In this document: positions 25,282-36,651 of the stretch, piece by piece
How positions within the stretch are numbered: position 1 is the first letter of the stretch
Layout of the letters: every line of letters begins with the position of its first letter
From: Chaetorhynchus papuensis
Taxonomy: Eukaryota; Chordata; Aves; Passeriformes; Rhipiduridae
Direction of reading: 5' to 3'
Assembly: GCA_013396525.1 (NCBI GenBank)
Contig: VWYX01000772.1
Span: forward strand, 1-64,000
Length of the DNA: 64,000 nucleotides
Program-made: the position numbers and the translations under genes
Notes under the pieces: generated by a model
Database searches by the model: none
Told to the model about the DNA's origin: nothing
The model's input: the letters and a program-made list of their open reading frames with translations, nothing else

Positions 25282-25485
25282 ATGACCAAGTCGTACAGCG
25301 AGAGCGGGCTGATGGGCGAGCCCCAGCCGCAGGGCCCCCCGAGCTGGACGGACGAGTGCCTCAGCTCCCAGGACGAGGAGCACGAGGTGGACAAGAAGGA
25401 GGAGGACCTGGAGGGTCTGCACGCCGAGGCCGAGGAGGACTCGCTGCGGAACGGCGAGGAGGAGGACGAAGAGGACGACTTGGAC

Positions 25486-25517
<32 letters not shown>

Positions 25518-26370
25518 CGACGACCAGAAGCCCAAGAGACGGGGCCCCAAGAAGAAGAAGATGACCAAGGCGCGCATGGAGCGGTTCAAGCTGCGGCGCA
25601 TGAAGGCCAATGCCCGGGAGCGCAACCGCATGCACGGGCTGAACGCGGCCCTGGACAACCTGCGCAAGGTGGTGCCCTGCTACTCCAAGACGCAGAAGCT
25701 CTCCAAGATCGAGACCCTGCGCCTGGCCAAGAACTACATCTGGGCGCTGTCCGAGATCCTGCGCTCAGGCAAGAGCCCGGACCTGGTGTCCTTCGTGCAG
25801 ACCCTCTGCAAGGGCCTGTCGCAGCCCACCACCAACCTGGTGGCCGGCTGCCTGCAGCTCAACCCGCGGACTTTCCTCCCCGAGCAGAGCCAGGAGGTGC
25901 CGCCGCACGTGGCGGCGGCGGCGGCGGGCGCGCCCTTCCCTGCGCATCCCTACCCCTACCAGTCTCCGGGCTTGCCCAGCCCGCCCTACGGCACCATGGA
26001 CAGCTCCCACCTCTTCCACCTCAAGCCGCCGCACGCCTACGGCGCCGCGCTGGAGCCCTTCTTCGAGAGCGGGCTGGCGGAGGGCGCCAGCCCCGCCTTC
26101 GACGGGCCCCTCAGCCCGCCCCTCAGCGTGAACGGCAACTTCTCCTTCAAGCACGAGCCGGCCGCCGACTTCGACAAGAGCTACGCCTTCTCCATGCACT
26201 ACCCCGCCGCCGCCGCCGCCGCGCTGGCCGCCGCGCCCGCCCACGCCGCCATCTTCCCGCCCGCCGCCTCCCGCTGCGAGATCCCGGTGGACGGGCTGGC
26301 GCCCTACGAGGGCCACCCGCACCACGAGCGCGTCCTGAGCGCCCAGCTCAACGCCATCTTCCACGACTGA
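25282..26370 (+). CDS. NEUROD1: NeuroD1 bHLH transcription factor (complete)
   Basis: A 362-residue class II bHLH activator that pairs with E proteins on CANNTG E-boxes in the nucleus and drives neuronal, photoreceptor and pancreatic endocrine differentiation. The start is the ATG with CACC context nine bases after the splice acceptor. An in-frame ATG 15 bp upstream is intronic. Visible parts: N-terminal MTKSYSESGL; acidic tract about 56-81 including ten Glu; nuclear localisation signal KPKRRGPKKKK (83-93); basic region NARERNRM (110-117), with Glu113 and Arg114 for E-box contact; helix-loop-helix to about 160; neuronal bHLH-associated domain about 160-285; conserved end AQLNAIFHD. The mammalian protein is about 356 residues. 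Oddities are alanine runs (211-215, 309-314), very high GC3, and a diverged segment around 336-346. NEUROD2/4/6 are unlikely because the termini match NEUROD1. Confidence 0.97.
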
Positions 26371-26966
26371 GCCTCCCCGCGCCGCAGGGAGGGCCGGGGG
26401 AGCCGCGCCCCGCCGCCCGCCACCGCCTTGTTTACAGGGGGCAGCCCGGCGGGTCCCGCCGCCGCCTCGGGGCCGCCGCGTCCCCCCCGCTCACCCGCTG
26501 TCTTTGCTTCCGCTCCTCGGAGCGACGCTGTAAATTGGGGTAGGGGCATTGGGATCGCGTCAATTACCTGATCGGGATAACAAAATCACAAGCAATAATT
26601 AGGATCTATGCAATTTTTAAACTAGCGATGGGCCAATTACAAAATATATATGAAATCTATATTTTTCAACCAACGTTTTACTACTTGTTACCTTTCCCAT
26701 GCTGAATTATTTTGTTGTGATTTTGTACAGAATTTTTAATGACTTTTTATAACGTGAATTTCCTATTTTAAACCATGCAGCTTCATCAATTTTTATACAT
26801 ATTGGAAAGGTAGAATTATATCTAATTTATACAAAATGATTTAACTAATTTAAACCAGCAGAAAAGTGCTTAGAGAAGTTATGTTGCCTTAGCACTTCTT
26901 TCCTTTTCAAATAGATGAAGAAGAAAAAAAAAATGCACAATCCGGGCAATTTCTTTCCCATGCAAG

Positions 26967-27023
26967 TCTCTTTTTTCCTTTTTTTTTTTTCCTTTTTTTC
27001 TTTATTTCTTTTTCCTTTCCCCC
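26967..27023 (+). repeat. T/C-rich tract in the 3' UTR
   Basis: Nearly pure pyrimidine over 57 bp, T-rich with CC interruptions. It is a possible polypyrimidine-tract protein or Hu-type binding region in the mRNA, but that is inferred from composition only. Confidence 0.7.
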
Positions 27024-27273
27024 GTACAAGAAGAACCAGATCCCCTAGGTCTTGAGAAGATATAAGAACGATAGATTTATTTTCTATTAAAACATATCAA
27101 TTCAACACATTACTTGCACAAACTTGTATATAAAGATTATAAGCAAATGCCAACACCCTTTTTAAATCGAAAGCTGCTTGACTATCACATACAATTTGCA
27201 CTGTTTCTTTTTAGTCTTTGAACCCCTTGGCATTCCGATTTTTTGGTTTGTTGGGTTTTTTGGTTTGCTTTGG

Positions 27274-27317
27274 TTTTTCTTTTTTTTTCTTTCTTCCTTT
27301 TTTTTTTTTTTTTTTTT
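27274..27317 (+). repeat. Second T/C-rich tract in the 3' UTR
   Basis: 44 bp of T with few C, ending in about 20 consecutive T, preceded by TTGG/TTTGG repeats. It is likely length-variable. Confidence 0.75.
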
Positions 27318-27820
27318 AAGATAACTTGAAGATGTTAATGTTTCCAGGCGATATAAATGCATGATTTTATACATGTTCACACAATCCGTGGTTGTCATAT
27401 GCTCATTTTATAAATCTGAACCGAAATCTAATCAGGTTGTTAAAGTCGGGCTATATACCTATTGTAGTCGATTAGTACGGTAGCTTGAAACAAATTCAAA
27501 CCATTTAATCCGTAATTAGAACAATAGCTATTGCATGTACAATGCAGTCCAGAATAAGTGCTGTTTGAAATGTAACGCTGGTTCAACTGGAATCAATCTG
27601 TACTGTAATTTTGTTTGTAATCCTGTATATTATGGTGTAATGCACACTGGGATTTTAGAAAAAACATCCATCCTTTGGCAACAACATAGTATTGAACATT
27701 TGGTCGAATGTTGCATTTTTCCTTAAATGTGATTTTTTTTTTTCTTAGTGTAAGTAATTCCTATGGGATTATTGTTTTATTCGGATAGCTCATGAAAGGT
27801 GCAACACTTATTATTTGTAG

Positions 27821-27826
27821 AATAAA
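27821..27826 (+). terminator. NEUROD1: NEUROD1 poly(A) signal AATAAA
   Basis: Canonical AATAAA about 1.45 kb after the stop codon, followed within about 15 bp by an A-rich cleavage region (GGACTAAAAAAAGG). The implied 3' UTR length is close to that of mammalian NEUROD1 as I recall it. GC-rich CpG-bearing DNA starts about 40 bp later. Confidence 0.8.
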
Positions 27827-27867
27827 ATTGGACTAAAAAAAGGACACGGATTCTTTACTTACCTTGA

Positions 27868-28265
27868 GAAGCGCCGGGTCGGGGGGTGGGGCGGGGGTGT
27901 TCGTTTGTTTACAGCGAACCCAGCTATTTGCAATGCTGATTTGTTGAATGAGGGGAACGGGGCAGAAGCGCAGTTCGCCTGGGAGCTGCGGCTGCCGGCG
28001 CGGGCTGCGCTGGGCTCCCGCACCCGCCCGGGCGGCCTCGGGCAGCTCAACCCGGCCCTGCCGCCCGCGGGGCTCCCCTCCCGGGCCGCGGGATGTCCGC
28101 AGCCAGCCCCGGGCCGCGGCTCTCCCCTCCCGAGCCCCCGGGTGTCCGCAGCCAGCCCCGGCCGGGACCCGCACAACGGGAGCGGGCGCTTCGGCCCCGG
28201 CGCGGCGGCAGCAGGTGCGCCTTCCTCCGCAAGGCAGACTTGGACCCGCGCTATCGATTCATCGT
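27868..28265. promoter_or_regulatory. CpG island just downstream of NEUROD1
   Basis: About 400 bp of very GC- and CpG-rich sequence starting about 25 bp after the predicted NEUROD1 cleavage site and flanked by AT-rich DNA on both sides. It contains a 49-bp period duplication: TGTCCGCAGCCAGCCCCGG occurs at 28094-28112 and 28143-28161. Open frames exist on both strands without any recognisable protein. It could be a promoter of a non-coding or antisense transcript, an enhancer, or an orphan island. Confidence 0.6.
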
Positions 28266-31200
28266 CCCCTCCTCTTCCCAGACGGGAAACGTATTCCTTT
28301 AATCTTCACTGATTATTCTGAGGCTTAAGAAACCCGGGGACACAACCTGCGGGAGAGCAATTCCCCTAATGACCAGGAACAATTATCAACAGGTCTTTGC
28401 CTCCGACCATCAAAAGCAGATTTAAGACGTTACCTGAAATACTTTATATGAAGCCTGTCACAAATTGGAGGTATTTCATAAATATTCCAGTTAAACCCAG
28501 CAGAAAGTAAACAGGCTTTCCGATGGATGAGGGCATCTTTTTTTTTTTTTTTCCCCCAGGAGAAATCAAGCTACTGGTGTCTATTTTAAAGGTGTTATAG
28601 CTACCGAAATCCAATGTGTAAGCATGGCAAACCTGTCCTAGCAGTTCAGCACCCCCCGCTGCTAGGCTTCCCCGTTAAAAACATGCTAAAAACTAATTGC
28701 GATGCCGACTGATGGATTTTGCAGCATCTCCCTGTGTTTCGCTGGAGCCTGCAGCTCCACATTCGAAAACTGTTGCTGAATCTGAAAAGAAAGAAAGCAA
28801 TAGGCAACTTTTTAAGCACCCGATTACCCTTTCCCTGACAGTGGCAATACAGCTAAATGTGCCCTAGATAACCCGAGGGGGGTAAATGAATGACGATTTT
28901 TCAGATAAAATTGAAAAAGCTGACCCAGGCTTGCTTGCCTTTTGGTTATGTGCCTTCTTCCTAAATATAAGGATTCTTCTAGTCAGTCAAGGGGCAACTC
29001 ACATGCCACCATCTTTTATTCAAAGGCAGGCACAGATGTTCCTTCTGCAGGGGAGGTTTTAATTTATGAAAATGATATTGTTTATGCATGAATGCACTCT
29101 GCATAACACACAGTACTTCCATCTGATGAGAGAAATACCACAGAACCAGTGCCAATGTCAGGAACATATTCTGCAAATTTAGTCGCTTAAATGTTTAATG
29201 AATATTTGGAAAGCATTTCCAAACCACAAGAAACCTTTTCAATTACCTTTTCTTTTTCCACTGTTGATAACAAAATTCAACTCCTCCATCCAATGCAACC
29301 TACTTGAAAGATCTACCTAGGCTATCTCAATGTTTGCTACTGTGATACTTCAGAAAAAGTAATATTTTAATGTTATGAGCAACCTAATAAGGAAAATGAA
29401 TTAGGCATTTTGGTAACTAGAGGCTCTATTTTACAAATCACTTGTGAGTTTTCTCATTTCAATTAGTTTTGGGTGGTTTTTTTCCTATCACCACCCTTAT
29501 GAAACACTGGAGACCTTTCCCCCTTCCCCCGCTTTGCTGATGCTTCTGATGTCTCCATGATATTTCTTTCGTCCTATTAACATCAAGCCAAATGTTGAAA
29601 TTTCTGCTCATGACTCCCACAGGAAGGTCTATCAAGGTCTCTTTTAATGGAAAGAATTACTCACACTGTTCCTCTCCTATGAACATATCGCTAATTAACT
29701 AAGTCTATAGTGGGATTATCCAACTTCCGCATGCAGAGAAAACTCTGGGGTAGATTTGTACCCACACACATACTGGGTCATCCAGCACAGGCCTAAAACT
29801 CTATTTTTAGGGCTGGTTGTGACCAGTGGCCTTTCCCTTCTTCTTTATAACACAGTTCTGACAGCAGAAATTGCTCTGCCACCAGTGCACGCTTGAGGTT
29901 AAATCTTCAGGCACAGTATGTAAGAAACAGTCGCGACTCGCAGCTTTTCCCTTCCTGGTGTTCTGGAACAACAGAAGGGGATCTGTGGAGGTTGTGGACC
30001 CATTGTTGGCTGTGACAGACACGGCTGAGGCCCCAGCTACAGCAGAGGAATCTGAAATGGTGGAATTCCAGGTTACATGCACGAGATGTCCGAGAGACTG
30101 AAGCCTCTGGTTTTACCCAGCCCGAATGAACAAGGTCCCTGAACAACATCAGCCTTTGGCCCAGTGCACTCAGAAAGTGTCTCCAGGTGAAGGGAAGTAG
30201 ATTAAAGGAGAACCAAGATTCCTGAATTCACCAGAAGAAAACAGAGAGCCACTTTCTCCAAAAGCTACTGTTACTGAATATTAATAAATTAACATGGAAA
30301 AGCAATATGCAATTCCAGAGGTAATAAGGATCAATAGAAATAATTCTAAACTAAGTATTGAGAGCAAGTAAAACAAATCTTTTCTATCTTCTGTAACAGT
30401 AAAAAAATCTTGCAATTATTTCAATATTGTAACTGATTAAACCTAGATCCACCATGGCCTTATCAATTGCTTTTGACATATTAAAAACATGAGTCTCTGT
30501 TTTTAAAAAATACAATACTTCTGTACAGAGAACCATCTTGTCAAATAGTTTTAGAAATTAGAGTTAGATTCCATTCTCTTTTTTATATATATGAGATAAC
30601 TTAAGACAAAAAATCAAAAAACCCCCACTCATTTCTCACTCATTCCTATTGAGGAAGAACAGAAATGAAACTTGGAGTTCTGCCTGGTGCTGCATCAGGG
30701 AAAATATGCAGAAATTGGTCTTTGTTTTTATTGACTAAGATGGGTTGTATGGTAATTATTTCAGAAATTATAAATGGTCTACACAGTTTCCTTAGCTGAA
30801 AATCCCATATTACAAAAACCCCTTGAAAAACAGTACATGAAATACATGTTGAAACAGCGAGCTGAAGATCTACAAATACACTGTTATTTAGATATCTACA
30901 TAAGTGTTTTTTAAATAATTCATATATGTATTTAACAAACTGTCAGAAGCTATGCAATACAAAATTAAAACTGACAATGCTCTCAAAGCATTCTCTTAAG
31001 TATTTAGGTTGCCCACAGGGTATGTAAAACATAGAATATCAGTCCTAGTTTTCAGTTCCCTAGTTTGTAGGAGTTTGCAGCATAGAGTTAACTGCATTTT
31101 GCATGAAATAAAATAGAAGCAACTAACATTTACACGTTTACCAACACTGTGACAGCACAATAGAAAATAAGATTCAGAGAAAAAAATTACCTTAAAAAGA

Positions 31201-33570
31201 TAGCATATCAACCTTAACGCAAAGAATAAACAACGTCCTCTGATTAACACATTCTTATTTTATATTCTTGCCATTACCACATTTTTCTCTATTGCTCTGA
31301 TTAAGATTAGTTTCAATTCATGGGGGTATCAGGAATGGCTTCAATTTTAGACTGCATTCCTGCAGCTTCTTATACCTTCATAATAATTTCACTTGTTCTT
31401 GTTGTTCGCTTTGCAAAGGTTTGTCCATTTCCTTACCTACATTTCTCTTTCTATTCTTTAATGTTTTCCTTCTTTTGAAAATATAAAGATATATAGCAAG
31501 TGTAATGCTCTGTTCTACAGATCATGGATGCCATTTTCCTTCAGAATACTTTACGGCTTTGCTTATCATGCAAAAAAATTTGTGTTCTGCTTAATGTCAC
31601 TTCTTTGGTAAACCAACTGAACAGAGCTGAATTAATATAGAGAGTTACAAAGGATTCTTTTCTAAAGCAGAAACGTAAGAAGGGAGCATGGAGCTACTAT
31701 CTGTGAATGAACTGCTGAAAAATAACTGACTATACACTAAACCCTCACTGTATAAACACACACTGTAGCCAGAAAAACATACAAGCCAAGGGTATGCTGC
31801 CAACTTCAAAATTCAGGTTTCTCCAGAAGGAAATCTCCATTAGCTACTGAAAACAAGTCAGCTACCTGAAATGTTCTGTTGAAACTTCCAGAATGGAGAT
31901 CAGGTATTTCCCCCAGAATGTCTCCTCATCTCTTCTTGTCTAAATTCCTGTTCCTTAACTTGAACATCACATTGCTCATGAATCAAAAACTGGCCTACTT
32001 ACCTCATTGCATTTTTACGGACATTTTTCTTGAGGTGGGAGAACATATTTTTCAACAGCAAGCTTTACCTGCTTGCTGTCCTTCAGTAAACACTAGCTGT
32101 ACTTCCCTCAATTGCTATTTCTGTCACAGGTTGTCCCACCTCTTTCTTCACTTCACAAGGTTCTTCTGGAAAAGAGTTCTGAGCCTCTCACTATTTCTTA
32201 GCATCTAGAGATAAAGGGATGATTTCCAGAAAGAAATACAGTTAGTTAAGGAGAGCTTAGCTCCTCTCCTTGTTTCCTACTACCTCTTCTCTTGATCCAG
32301 AGGCTGCTTCCCTCTCCTAGGCCATGTGGTTGTGCTCAAGACCAGCACCCTGACCTGGGGCAAAACCTCCCCTGGGTCCAGACTGCTGAGAACAAGCTCT
32401 AAGAAACCACAAGGGAAATCTCCCCTCCCTCACGCACGATCTATGATTTAAAAGAGGATCTTATGCATGATGTCTGCCTCTGTGTTGTTGCAGCCATGTG
32501 TGTGCCATATCCAGGTCCTGACCCACAAACTTGAGATTCTTGCCTGACCTTGGACCTGCCTTGATAACACAAGCTTCCCTGGTGGCTGCTGGGCTAGCGC
32601 TGGGCTAGCACTGGCTGCACTGGGCTAGCACTGGCTGCACTGGGCTAGCACTGGCCCTGGCTACTGTCACCTGACCTGACCTAATGACTCTGCTTTTCAG
32701 CTTGATGTTGGAGCCACCTTGATACAAGGGGTTTGTCCAGCTACCTGGACTCCTGTTGAACTCAGCTACACACAGTTCCGTTTACCTTGGTCAGGTATGT
32801 GGGGTCCTACCTGACTTTTAATCAAAATCCAAACCCCACTTCCTTTACAAAGCAGCCTAATCCTACTGTTCCTCAGAATTCCTCCTCTTGCCCTTCTGGC
32901 TGCGAGGGCCATGAGGACACTACTGAGCGTTAAAAACCTTGGGCAGCCCCACCTGCACCCCCCTCACTGACCCTACACATGAGCCTGCAGCTTTATTCAA
33001 GTTCAGTCTGGGACTACAACTTTTTCATTTACAGATGCTGTGTGATGCTGGTCTGCAGCTCAGTCACAGCCCCTATCTGGCTCTGAACCCTTCTGATCCA
33101 GACCTGCCTCATCATTATAAACCTGGCTGATGATCTGGGGTTTTGATGGATTATAATACACTCCCCAGACTTCCTTGCTCAGGTACTTCCAGGTGGGTCC
33201 TGGCCAGAAAGATCCCTGCCTTGCTAGCCTTGGCATCTTCCTTGGCTCTCTGTTTCTTAGGGAGCAACTGGCCCTTGCTGTTCTTGAAAATGGCTTTGCT
33301 TCCCTTTCTTCCTTCTTTCTTTCTCCTTCCCCCCTGCCCTTTTTATTTTTTGTTCTGACTTTACCTGAGATATTTGTCTAAAAAAACCCAACCAAATAAA
33401 AATGTTAAGACCATTTCTAAGGCAGCTCTACAACCTCTCTGGAACTATATGAAAAGTTTCAAAACTTGATTTTGAGAACTTTAATTTGAAGGTTTGTTAT
33501 AAAAAGTGTTATTCAACTTACTCTTTATTAAGAGGTGAACAAGGCTTCTGTATTTTCTTGTGTCTATTGG
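28266..33570. other. Intergenic between NEUROD1 and CERKL
   Basis: AT-rich sequence without recognisable exons or RNA genes. From about 32250 to 33200 it becomes CT-rich, with repeated short phrases such as CTGACCT and GACCTG that look like a degraded repeat I cannot classify. A T run sits at 28536-28552. Confidence 0.5.
32588..32660. repeat. 20-bp tandem repeat
   Basis: TGGGCTAGCACTGGCTGCAC is repeated about two and a half times, preceded by a shorter variant (TGGGCTAGCGC). The copies are nearly identical, so expansion is recent. NheI-like GCTAGC cores recur every 20 bp. Confidence 0.9.
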
Positions 33571-33572
33571 TA

Positions 33573-33890
33573 TGGAATCATAGGATGGACTGGATTGGAA
33601 ATGACCTTAAAGACTATCTCATACCAACATCCCTGCTGTGACTACAGTCACCTTTCACTAGACCAGGTTGCTCAGAGCTCCATCCAATCTGGCCTTAAAC
33701 ACTTCTGGGGATGGGGCACCCACAACTTGTCTGAGCAGCCTGTTCAAGTGCCTCACCACCCTCACAGTAAAGAATGTTTTCCTAATACCTAAGCTGAACC
33801 TACTCTCGACTGGAAACCACTTCCCCTTGTCTGCCACAACATGCTCTTTTTAAAAGTCTCTTTCTTTTAAGCTCCTTTCAGGTACTGGAA
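33573..33890 (-). mobile_element. CR1 LINE fragment (3' end), reverse orientation
   Basis: On the + strand: GGAATCATAGGATGGACTGG at the left end, then phrases such as GACCTTAAAGA, CACTAGACCAGGTTGCTCA, CTTCTGGGGATGGGGCACCC and CCTCACAGTAAAGAATG. This is the reverse complement of the well-known avian CR1 3' region ('agaatggtttgggttggaagggacctt...'). It is 5'-truncated, as is usual for CR1, with moderate divergence. The right boundary is near CAGGTACTGGAA (about 33890). The apparent open frames at 33535-33853 belong to it. Confidence 0.92.
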
Positions 33891-36400
33891 CCAAAATGCA
33901 TGTGAGAGAACAGGAAAGCAAAACACACTTTAGCTGCTTTGGCTGACCTGCAACGTCTTCTACATCATGCCACTTCCTCTTGCAGCACCCTGTGCTTCTA
34001 GGAGTTCCTTGATCATTCTGCTGTCACAGGTACTGATATGCTCCACTTCCAAAACTGGCTACAATCAAAGATGTAGAAGAAATCAAGGCTGTGGCATGTA
34101 GGCTCAGTGCTCTATGCTGCTTGAATGCCTACTATACAGTTCCTACGGATTGTCTTGCATCTTCTTTTTCTTTCTCTGACACGAGAACATCACAGAAGAT
34201 ACTGCATTAGATCATTGATACACACAACCATTTTCTTACAAGAAAGCACAAGAAAGTTCTGTGTGTGAGAGTTCCAGACATAGTGTAGGAAAATTGATAA
34301 AATGATATTGCTGGGCTGTTCCATCTATTTCCAAATTCAATGTGCAAAACTGAAAGTTGTGACACCTAAAAAAAAAGTCTGTTAGAGTAGACTTGCTTAG
34401 AAATTTCCCCCCCCAGGAAAAAAGGGTCTGTCTCAGATTTGCAAAGAATTGTGGGGATTGAGGATTTGTGAACAGCAGCAAAACACAGTGAACAGACTAG
34501 TATGGTTTTTGTTACTATATACAGTTCTCTTACTATTTTATGTTTTTATCTAATACATTTAGTATCTTAACTGTTACTGATTTAATAGATTTTTCAAGTA
34601 ATGTCTATAAGAGGGTGTTAGAAGTTTTAATTACATCAGTTGAAGGATGTTACAAGTCTCTTAGGAACTGCAATAGTTTTCCACCGGTGGTGCTGAAAAC
34701 AGTATTATTTTATGGTTCTAAGACAGTTAGCAGCTTATCCTTTCCTGTACCTTATGAGAAAATATCTGGTGATAATATATAATATACACTAGGTGGTATA
34801 GGCTAATAAATTGTCCTAGAAACAAATACAAATGACTGTGGGGGATTATATAGGGCATACAGCCTCAAAAGTGATTTGACTGTATCTTCTAGCTTCATGT
34901 TATGCTTTAATCTTCCAGTTAATTATTTAGCTTTCCCTTTGAATGACATCAGTGCAAACACATTAAAGATCACTGACACCAAATAACAGACACAAGTTGA
35001 ATTGGTTCATCTACTGCTGTACCAGAATGATAAATGTTAAGGCAAGCTTGTTTGTTTGGCTCACAGTTTTTCCTGCCTTGTCACACTCTTTTTTTTTTTT
35101 TTTTGCTTAAAGATATTTTGCTCAAAACTTACACAGTCTACACATAATTTCAATTATTTATACCTTATTCTATCTGACTATGCCACAGTTGAGACATTTA
35201 TATCCCAACAAGAAAGACATAAGGGGCAAAAAAGAAAAAAAAAAAAAAGAGACAATTATTAAAAGCTTTAAGCAAACAAAAACCTTATGTGGTCATGTTG
35301 TGATTCAGAAAGGCAAATCGGTGAGGGCTGCATTTCCGTACAAGCTGTATTAATGGCTCGATGCAAATTAAAAAGCACTTACAGGTTGCATATATAACAA
35401 ATATTTGGAATATGCTTTAAACATGGCAAAGTAAGTATCAAAAAGTCGTACCACGGTGACTTTTAAAATGTGTCTTAAACCCATCTTCTCAGCTACCTAA
35501 TTAGCAGCTTGCTTTTATGGAACTGTGAAGAAAGGCAACATGTCTTGAGAACGTGTATCATCTCATGAGCTCTTGGCTGGTTTGAATGCAATCAGATTTC
35601 CTAACCTGCAACAACATTTCTCTTCTACAGTGCTAAGCATCACAGGAAGAGCGTTGGATACTCTAACGTGTGTTTGAACTGCAACTTGTATCCATCAGCA
35701 AAAGTCAATATTTTCAGTGTATCGCTTTATTTCTCGGGACATTTACATTTGGTGTGTAAGGAGACACACCAGAAAGGGAAACAATAAAATTACTGAACTT
35801 CTCGTTTAAAAATATCCTTTCCATGCACTAGCAAGCCACCATGACACTATAAAATGTACAAGTTTAGCCCTTACAGGCTCAGGAGCACCTTATAAATGGG
35901 AGTTGGCCCTGCACTCTAAGGTGATTGTCATCAGTGAATCTTACAGCATCTATGAGTAAAGCTGTCATACCTCCAAGCAGTAAAGTCTATAATTTATAGA
36001 GCAGGAGTTAAGGTGGTCTTCCTCCCCTGCATTCAAGCTTTGAGGGTGAGGGATGACTACACAACCCTTCTGGGTTTTCTTTCTGCACTGGCCCACTTGA
36101 TAGCAGATGTGTTGTCGTACGAGTCAGTGTCAGACTCCGAGTCACTGCATTGCCCGGTTGTTATGAATGAAGGGTATAACTAACTGGGTGATGCCTCCGC
36201 CCTGGTTTATGGCAATAATCTGTTTTGCAGCACGAATGTCAACGCGGTATTTACATTAAGGTTATGTCAGAGTCACAACTTGTGAAAGACTCAGCCTTTT
36301 TAGTATGGAAGGGCTATTCGAACTTCATGTCGTAGTTTTCTAAAGCTAAGAAACAGCAGTATTGTTCATGATAACAGAAAAGTGGAAGACGTGGGACTCT
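33891..36400. other. Intergenic upstream of CERKL
   Basis: AT-rich non-coding sequence with T and A runs (35089-35104, 35230-35249). Around 36100-36300 the composition becomes balanced, with an E-box CAGATG (36104-36109), two GAGTCA AP-1-like half sites about 20 bp apart and several CpGs. This may be the distal CERKL promoter. No exon seen. Confidence 0.5.
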
Positions 36401-36651
36401 GACACGGAAAATGAATTTCTGTCGCTGGAGCGCTCCTTCGCTGTTCTCCTTGAGGCGGTAACTGAGGAGAGCAGAGCGCTGAGACGCCCGAGTGCCTTCT
36501 GGCCGCTGCGCCCCGTGGGCAGCGCACCTGGCGCGGGGTCCGGCCGGGCGCGCTCTGCCCGGCGCCGGGAGGGACGCGCGGCCCCGCAGCCGGGCCCTCT
36601 GTCCCGCCGCTGACGGCGAGGGCACGGGCGGTCCCTCGGTACCGACCGAGG

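Larger units (their letters stand above)
26371..27842 (+). other. NEUROD1: NEUROD1 3' UTR
   Basis: About 1.47 kb from the stop codon to just past the poly(A) signal. The first 170 bp keep the GC bias of the CDS. From about 26540 the sequence turns AT-rich, with many TTTTTA, ATTTA-like and TGTA motifs, and has the look of the slowly evolving NEUROD1 3' UTR. The open frame at 27535-27726 lies within it and is not coding. Two pyrimidine tracts occur at 26967-27023 and 27274-27317. Confidence 0.8.

Noticed and set aside
25077..25667. Two long - strand open frames opposite the 5' part of NEUROD1 (Ser-rich and Leu/Val-rich)
   Set aside because: They mirror the GAG/GAC-rich acidic tract read in antisense. 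No gene is known opposite NEUROD1 here and there is no independent signal.
27535..27726. 63-codon Cys-rich open frame after NEUROD1
   Set aside because: It lies inside the AT-rich 3' UTR before the poly(A) signal, and its residues reflect TGT/TGC-rich UTR sequence.
33535..33853. Open frames around 33.6 kb
   Set aside because: They are read across a reverse-oriented CR1 3' end, which is non-coding in this orientation.
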